A stretch of 64,000 nt of DNA from 4572-13 sp964594065 (lineage in GTDB: Bacteria > Planctomycetota > Phycisphaerae > Sedimentisphaerales > Anaerohalosphaeraceae): contig CAZQKX010000003.1 of assembly GCA_964594065.1 (NCBI GenBank), forward strand, positions 54,748 to 118,747, given 5' to 3'. Positions 60,779 through 64,000 of this stretch are shown in pieces. Numbering within the stretch: position 1 is the stretch's first letter; each line of letters begins with the position of its first letter. The position numbers and the translations under genes were made by a program. The notes under the pieces are model-generated. The model saw only the letters and a program-made list of their open reading frames with translations, had not been told where the DNA came from and did not search any database.

Positions 60779-63700
60779 TTACTGGCCCGGGCTTGGGATT
60801 CCTGCTGTCCAGTTGTCGGGATCATTGCCATAAGCTGAATCAGTTGTCCGATGCAGTGCATCGCCGCCGCCATCGGCACTGATCGGCCAGGGAGTTGAAT
60901 CATCATAGCTGATCCGGTCGATTCGAATATATTGACGAACCATATCCTCCAGGTCTCCCGGCATAGAAATTTGAGGTTTTTCCCCACCATTACTCAAACT
61001 GCCTGTACCCCATTCCAGAATCGTAATGCCCGTTGCGGCGATTGTTCCACCGGAATCATAAACACTGTCAAAGATACCACGGTCTTTAACCAGAAGCATT
61101 CGCTGGCCATTCCCCAGCGTTATCGGAGAAGTTGTCGGAAAATCAAAGCTCAAATCCGGCGTGGAGTCAGGACCATCATCGACAAAACGCCAGCCGGTAT
61201 TCGTGCCGGAATCATACAATGTGACAGAACTGCCACTGATGTTACGCAGTTCCACATACTCGGCATCATCGTGCGGATCAGTCGGATGGTACATGATTTC
61301 AGTGATCACGATCGGACCGACCAGTGGATCACCATTGCCAGTTTCCGGAGTACGGTTTTCCATGGCTACAAAATTCGTGCCGCCGGTACTCTTTTGATAG
61401 ATACCATGTGAAACATCGGCACGGGACGCACCAAAGTCCTCGGTTACAAATAACTCTGCCAATAGCGCTGATTGACCGCCATAGAACAGGTAGACCCGCT
61501 CGCCGTTCTCACTAAGCTGGAAGCCGGTGTTTTTGCCGGGATCAGAACTCATTGAACCAAAATGCTGGTCCTCATAGAACACTGCATAATCATGAGGATC
61601 AATGATAACCGGACCGGCTACACCAATTTCATAGCGAAGACTGCCCGAATCACCAACCGTATAGCTGTCACTGAGATGCCAACCGGTAATGTTGATCGGC
61701 TGGTTCGTCATGTTGTACAGTTCAATATAATCATACGGCTGGGCGACATCCGAATGCGCCAGCACTTCGTTAATAATTACTGAATCCAATGGTGGCACAG
61801 CAGTGGAATTCTCCACTCCGGGAGTGCCGTTATAGACACTGCTCGGCTGCCAGCCGTCTTTATTATCCCAAACATTCGGGTCTGTATTGAATGGATCACG
61901 GGCAACCAGTGTAAAGCCTGCCCCATCGGTCGAATCAAACCAGCCGTCTTTATAGTCAAAGACTTGCAGGTTCACGCCCTGTATATCTTCCATATCGAGC
62001 TCTTCGCCGTCATTGTCGAGAGAACCGAGATAGGTTCCCGCAATCGGAAGGCCTGTTCCGTAACGTGCTTCAAAAGCCACCGGGTCTTTAACCAATACAA
62101 GATGGTCGTCATTATTTAAGACAACATCGCCAAACGTATAGTCAACACCATCAACAAAGTTAATACCGTAGAGATTCAGCGGACCGCCGCTGATATTACG
62201 CAGCTCAATAAACTCAAAACTGTTGTTATCTGTATGACCTGCTGCGATTTCAGCTTGTGTCGGAGGCGCCGGATTGTAATTGAACTCCGTAATTACAATA
62301 TCACCCGGTTGGGCCTGCGGTTCCAGCGAGAAAAAGGCGTCCGTTAGTCCACTCCAACGAGTAGCAAGCACACCAGAATCCGGAATAGATGTAGCTGGCT
62401 TTGAGGAATCATAAGCACGAGCTCGAATCTGAGTATTGTTTGAAATCGAAATAGAACCGGTATAAAGAGTACCGGCAATCCCGCCGCCCGAAGCGCGGGG
62501 ATCGGAACCGTTGGTAGTATAATAAATGGGTTTGCCTGCCGATTGGGTCAGATTTAGGAGTAAGGGGGCCAAAATGATCTGGCCACCGTTCTGACTTAAT
62601 TTAGGTGCGGCAACAAATTGACTGTCCACCCAGTTAAGTCGCCATTGGATCCAGTCTTTGATATAATCAATCTGATCGTCACCGCTGGGATCATACCAGG
62701 GTTGTAATGTTCGGCTGCGATAAGGTTCCGTAGGAGGAGTGTACCAATATGTTTGAGTAAGTACTCCACTCCATTGAAGGTAGTTTCTGTCAGCGGCTTC
62801 CTGCGAAATAGCCGCCATGTGTCTGTCGATTCTGGTCCAAATACCATTCAAATCAAATTGATTTTTCCGACACTCCTGCCAGCGATCAATAAATTTCTGG
62901 GTATTATCTTCAACGGCAAGAACTCTGTTCATCCACTCGGTTCCCATGTACGCGCTGTTGTGTTGGAATTGCCAACCGTCATTCGTCCAGCAATCCCGAG
63001 TCATACCAACGCCTACGGAAAAGTTCAGGTCCCATGCCGGCCCCTGCATAATTTTTCCGCCGCGGTCTTTATATAGATAATTACTCCGAAAATAGGCATC
63101 CTGATCGCGATTCAATTCATTGAAAACCAACAGGTTTATCCAGCTATCGATGTCAATACGTGTTTGAGCGTTTTCGGTCCAGATCGCACCACGCGTGCTA
63201 TTCACATAATTTTTAATCCAGCCGATTTGCGTTTGATTATATTGGTACTTGGATAAATCGCCATCCCGCAGATATAAAGGAGCAGCGGTAGTATAAGTTA
63301 TTGGATAAACAATAGGATCAGTTTCATCTTCACCATCCTCATCAAATCGCAAAATATACCCACCAGTAATATCCGGTTCCGTTTTGACGGAAAGGGGCAT
63401 TACCGGAATGTCCACCCGGTTTTCGCCCCGCTTGATATTTTCCATCAGCACGTAAACACCTACATAATCATCGCCCGTTGTACTCATTTCTAAACCGTCG
63501 CCATCCTGATCCAGGAAGACTTCACAATATTTCGTTCGGGGCGCGAGCAATCCGATATCATTGGCTAATTCAAATAGAAATGCATTGCGAATCAATGATT
63601 TATCGGCATAGGGAGCATTTAAAACCCAGTCGGATTCCTTGGGTAATCCCAGCAACGAGATGTCTTTATCGAATCCCTCCTGATTTTGGATTTCCAGACG

Positions 63701-64000
63701 ATATTGTTTTTTGGGCCACCCAGCAGAAGAGTTGCCCCGGATATGCATTGCCGAGCGGGTACTGTAGTCTGGTTCATTTAATACAGCACTGCGATTATTG
63801 GGCAACTGAGATTCAAAGCCTAAGAGGTAAAAGTTTTTATAGGTGCTGCTGACCGAGCCGCCACCAAAATTTTCCAGTACAATGATCGGCATGTTTGAAG
63901 TGAAATCTGAGGGACCGGAGACAATTTTAACAAATCCGCGTCCGGAAATCTGCCCCGGTGCAAAACCGGTCGCAATAATTCGTGCGCGAATCTCGGTAGT
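60779..64000 (-). CDS. CotH-kinase/lamin-tail surface protein, partial
   Basis: The frame is open to the right edge, so the N-terminus is outside the window (at least 1073 residues here). Counting from the Met at 63892: CotH-type domain (about 1-330; IRGNSSAGWPKKQYRLEIQ, NAPYADKSLIRNAFLFELAN, GPAWDLNFSVG), a chitobiase-C-like segment (about 440-500; IYYTTNGSDPRASGG) and at least three lamin-tail domains (about 530-640, 705-815, 860-985; each starting IVITEF/VIINEV/IVITEIMYHP and holding EFIELRN or EYVELRN). Such large secreted proteins are common in planctomycetes; CotH can phosphorylate proteins. The last residues give no sorting signal. The Met at 63892 is internal. Confidence 0.88.
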   Translation of the reverse strand, partial: TTEIRARIIATGFAPGQISGRGFVKIVSGPSDFTSNMPIIVLENFGGGSVSSTYKNFYLLGFESQLPNNRSAVLNEPDYSTRSAMHIRGNSSAGWPKKQYRLEIQNQEGFDKDISLLGLPKESDWVLNAPYADKSLIRNAFLFELANDIGLLAPRTKYCEVFLDQDGDGLEMSTTGDDYVGVYVLMENIKRGENRVDIPVMPLSVKTEPDITGGYILRFDEDGEDETDPIVYPITYTTAAPLYLRDGDLSKYQYNQTQIGWIKNYVNSTRGAIWTENAQTRIDIDSWINLLVFNELNRDQDAYFRSNYLYKDRGGKIMQGPAWDLNFSVGVGMTRDCWTNDGWQFQHNSAYMGTEWMNRVLAVEDNTQKFIDRWQECRKNQFDLNGIWTRIDRHMAAISQEAADRNYLQWSGVLTQTYWYTPPTEPYRSRTLQPWYDPSGDDQIDYIKDWIQWRLNWVDSQFVAAPKLSQNGGQIILAPLLLNLTQSAGKPIYYTTNGSDPRASGGGIAGTLYTGSISISNNTQIRARAYDSSKPATSIPDSGVLATRWSGLTDAFFSLEPQAQPGDIVITEFNYNPAPPTQAEIAAGHTDNNSFEFIELRNISGGPLNLYGINFVDGVDYTFGDVVLNNDDHLVLVKDPVAFEARYGTGLPIAGTYLGSLDNDGEELDMEDIQGVNLQVFDYKDGWFDSTDGAGFTLVARDPFNTDPNVWDNKDGWQPSSVYNGTPGVENSTAVPPLDSVIINEVLAHSDVAQPYDYIELYNMTNQPINITGWHLSDSYTVGDSGSLRYEIGVAGPVIIDPHDYAVFYEDQHFGSMSSDPGKNTGFQLSENGERVYLFYGGQSALLAELFVTEDFGASRADVSHGIYQKSTGGTNFVAMENRTPETGNGDPLVGPIVITEIMYHPTDPHDDAEYVELRNISGSSVTLYDSGTNTGWRFVDDGPDSTPDLSFDFPTTSPITLGNGQRMLLVKDRGIFDSVYDSGGTIAATGITILEWGTGSLSNGGEKPQISMPGDLEDMVRQYIRIDRISYDDSTPWPISADGGGDALHRTTDSAYGNDPDNWTAGIPSPGQ

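Noticed and set aside
1..64000. CRISPR array, prophage, transposase or tRNA gene
   Set aside because: No regularly spaced repeats, phage structural genes, transposase motifs or tRNA T-loop signatures were found on either strand by eye.

Overview
This window looks like chromosome from a marine, polysaccharide-degrading planctomycete, most likely class Phycisphaerae (Sedimentisphaerales-like). That placement is inferred from gene content: clustered ECF sigma/anti-sigma pairs, a type IV pilus/type II secretion-like operon with many prepilins, CotH/lamin-tail and GH29/GH16/GH105 secreted enzymes, and Minf_1886-like and RicT-like proteins. No rRNA or tRNA gene was seen, so the taxonomy is not proved. 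Most genes lie on the minus strand.

Layout. (1) 1-6775: a pilus/pseudopilus operon (PilM, PilN, PilO and PilP-like proteins, the start of a probable secretin, and six pilin-like proteins), headed by a major pilin with a structured leader and its own terminator. (2) 7220-10478: tsaE, thiL, an S23 four-helix-bundle gene between inverted GTATAC-rich repeats, and argH. (3) 10661-20204: three ECF sigma/anti-sigma modules, each with a different third partner (VWA protein, secreted Planctomycete-type protein, beta-propeller lipoprotein), plus a block of small membrane proteins. In the first module the anti-sigma/discoidin-like and VWA reading frames are split at an A9 run and are probably one protein. 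(4) 20391-26750: an SMP-30/glutathione peroxidase fusion, a GH16 agarase, an atypical GH29 protein, and a paralogue with a decayed C-terminal copy. (5) 26763-31571: LpxL-like acyltransferase and SppA on divergent promoters, then a radical SAM/SPASM enzyme followed by two membrane proteins that share an N-terminal PYIHLGY motif. (6) 31629-51455: mostly housekeeping (RNase H-PurN fusion, zinc-ribbon coiled coil, M20 peptidase, metG, ricT-like, holB, tmk, dnaE, clpC), with several unknown proteins and a CPBP protease. (7) 51552-64000: a MagIII/endonuclease III-like glycosylase, then a complete route for unsaturated uronates (GH105 -> KduI -> KduD -> KDG kinase -> KDPG aldolase) under an IclR regulator, a GH29 fucosidase sharing a 30-bp promoter element with that regulator, and a CotH/lamin-tail protein cut by the window edge.

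How it fits together. The GH16, GH29 and GH105 enzymes would free sugars from agar-type, fucosylated and pectic/uronate polymers outside the cytoplasmic membrane; the Kdu/Kdg/Eda enzymes turn the uronate product into pyruvate and glyceraldehyde-3-phosphate. The best candidate for an undescribed system is the radical SAM operon at 29016-31571, where two otherwise different membrane proteins carry the same short motif beside a peptide-modifying type of enzyme.
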